A stretch of DNA of 5,607 nt from the NCBI GenBank assembly GCA_021804195.1, contig JAJZKJ010000175.1, positions 1-5,607 on the forward strand, read 5' to 3'. A program made the translations under genes and the position numbers. Under the pieces are notes generated by a model. That model had not been told where the DNA came from. It searched no databases and was given only the letters and a program-made list of their open reading frames with translations. Positions 5,131-5,607 of this stretch are shown in pieces. This DNA is from Acidobacteriota bacterium. GTDB taxonomy: Bacteria > Planctomycetota > Phycisphaerae > WQYP01 > JAJZKJ01. The first letter of the stretch is position 1, and each line of letters starts with the position of its first letter.

Positions 5131-5607
5131 ATGGCTCGTTGCCCAACCTGCTTCGTGTTTTTGACCGTGGTGATCAAAAACGATGTGCGCATCAAAACGT
5201 GCAGCAGTTGTTTCGGGGATTGGGTGGCGCGGGCGGGCTTGATGCATCTGGTTCGAGCCGTCTCTTCCCCGGCCCCGGCTTCCGCAGCCGGCGGCGCACC
5301 GGCGCCGGCGAATTCCACCACCGTGAACCTCCAGGATTTGGCGGCACTGGCGAGTGAGTCCGACACCAAAACCCCTCTTTCCTGCCCGGACTGCCATGTC
5401 CAGCTTGCCATTGACCGCCTGCATCCGATGATCCCCGTGAACCTGCAATTTTGCCGCAAATGCGACGGCGTATGGCTGGACGTAGGCAAGTTGCCGCTGG
5501 TTCAAAGACTCTTCCACGAACTGCTAACGACCACTGATCCGCGCCTGGTGCAGGTACGCGAGAAACTTGCCCTGGCCGAGATGGCACTCGAACAACGGCA
5601 CGAACGC
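5131..5607 (+). CDS. Tandem zinc-ribbon (zf-TFIIB-like) protein, C-terminus cut by the window edge
   Basis: 159 codons are visible, open to the right edge. Two zinc-ribbon modules can be read. The first has C4-PT-C7 and C24-SS-C27 followed by FGDWV. The second has C85-PD-C88 and C108-RK-C111 followed by DGVWLDVGKL (112-121), the signature of the zf-TFIIB family (CPxC, then CxxCxGxWLDxGEL). Between them is a low-complexity Ala/Pro-rich linker (about residues 44-64). After the second ribbon the visible residues 122-159 are charged and helical (REKLALAEMALEQRHER), perhaps the start of a coiled coil. The ATG at 5131 is the only usual start after the in-frame TAA at 5074-5076, and AGGCGG lies six bases upstream. 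The family is widespread and mostly uncharacterised; nucleic-acid or protein binding is the usual guess. It may be cotranscribed with the kinase-like gene 137 bases upstream. Confidence 0.8.
   Translation, partial: MARCPTCFVFLTVVIKNDVRIKTCSSCFGDWVARAGLMHLVRAVSSPAPASAAGGAPAPANSTTVNLQDLAALASESDTKTPLSCPDCHVQLAIDRLHPMIPVNLQFCRKCDGVWLDVGKLPLVQRLFHELLTTTDPRLVQVREKLALAEMALEQRHER

Noticed and set aside
4938..5587. Minus-strand frames of 131-183 codons and a plus-strand 127-codon frame near the right end
   Set aside because: They overlap the plus-strand zinc-ribbon frame, whose cysteine signature and ribosome site are specific.
1..5607. CRISPR arrays, insertion sequences, rRNA and complete tRNA genes
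   Set aside because: No regularly spaced repeats, transposase-like frames or conserved RNA sequences were seen on either strand.

Overview
The window is ordinary bacterial chromosome: GC-rich protein genes, Shine-Dalgarno sites, and tightly packed genes on both strands. The phylum cannot be fixed from the sequence. The three-gene split of the transhydrogenase and the large uncharacterised kinase-like protein would fit a planctomycete-like (PVC group) or similar free-living GC-rich bacterium, but that is a weak inference.

Layout, left to right. (1) Positions 1-119, minus strand: the first 39 codons of a D12-class DNA adenine methylase, cut by the window edge. It has its own extended -10 promoter candidate in the 127-base gap behind pntB. 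(2) Positions 247-3155, minus strand: a complete proton-translocating NAD(P) transhydrogenase operon, pntAA-pntAB-pntB, read right to left. pntAB starts at a TTG behind a perfect AAGGAGG, and the pntAB stop overlaps the pntB start (TGATG). A promoter candidate lies just upstream of pntAA. (3) Positions 3156-3565: a 410-base divergent intergenic region. It holds the pnt promoter and a strongly self-complementary element at 3273-3387 whose outer helix encloses several GC-rich hairpins. A bulged hairpin with a pyrimidine tract and a hairpin plus T-run (terminator-like on the plus strand) follow. (4) Positions 3566-4993, plus strand: a 475-residue protein whose C-terminal two thirds carry protein-kinase-fold motifs and whose N-terminal part is unusual. 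(5) Positions 5131-5607, plus strand: the start of a protein with two zinc-ribbon (zf-TFIIB-like) modules, running off the right edge.

How they work together: the three Pnt proteins form one membrane enzyme that uses the proton gradient to reduce NADP+ with NADH, supplying NADPH. Nothing in the sequence ties the kinase-like or zinc-ribbon proteins to it. The methylase lies on the same strand as pnt but is probably a separate unit, possibly part of a modification or restriction-modification system beyond the left edge. The most interesting unexplained part is the structured intergenic region upstream of the kinase-like gene.
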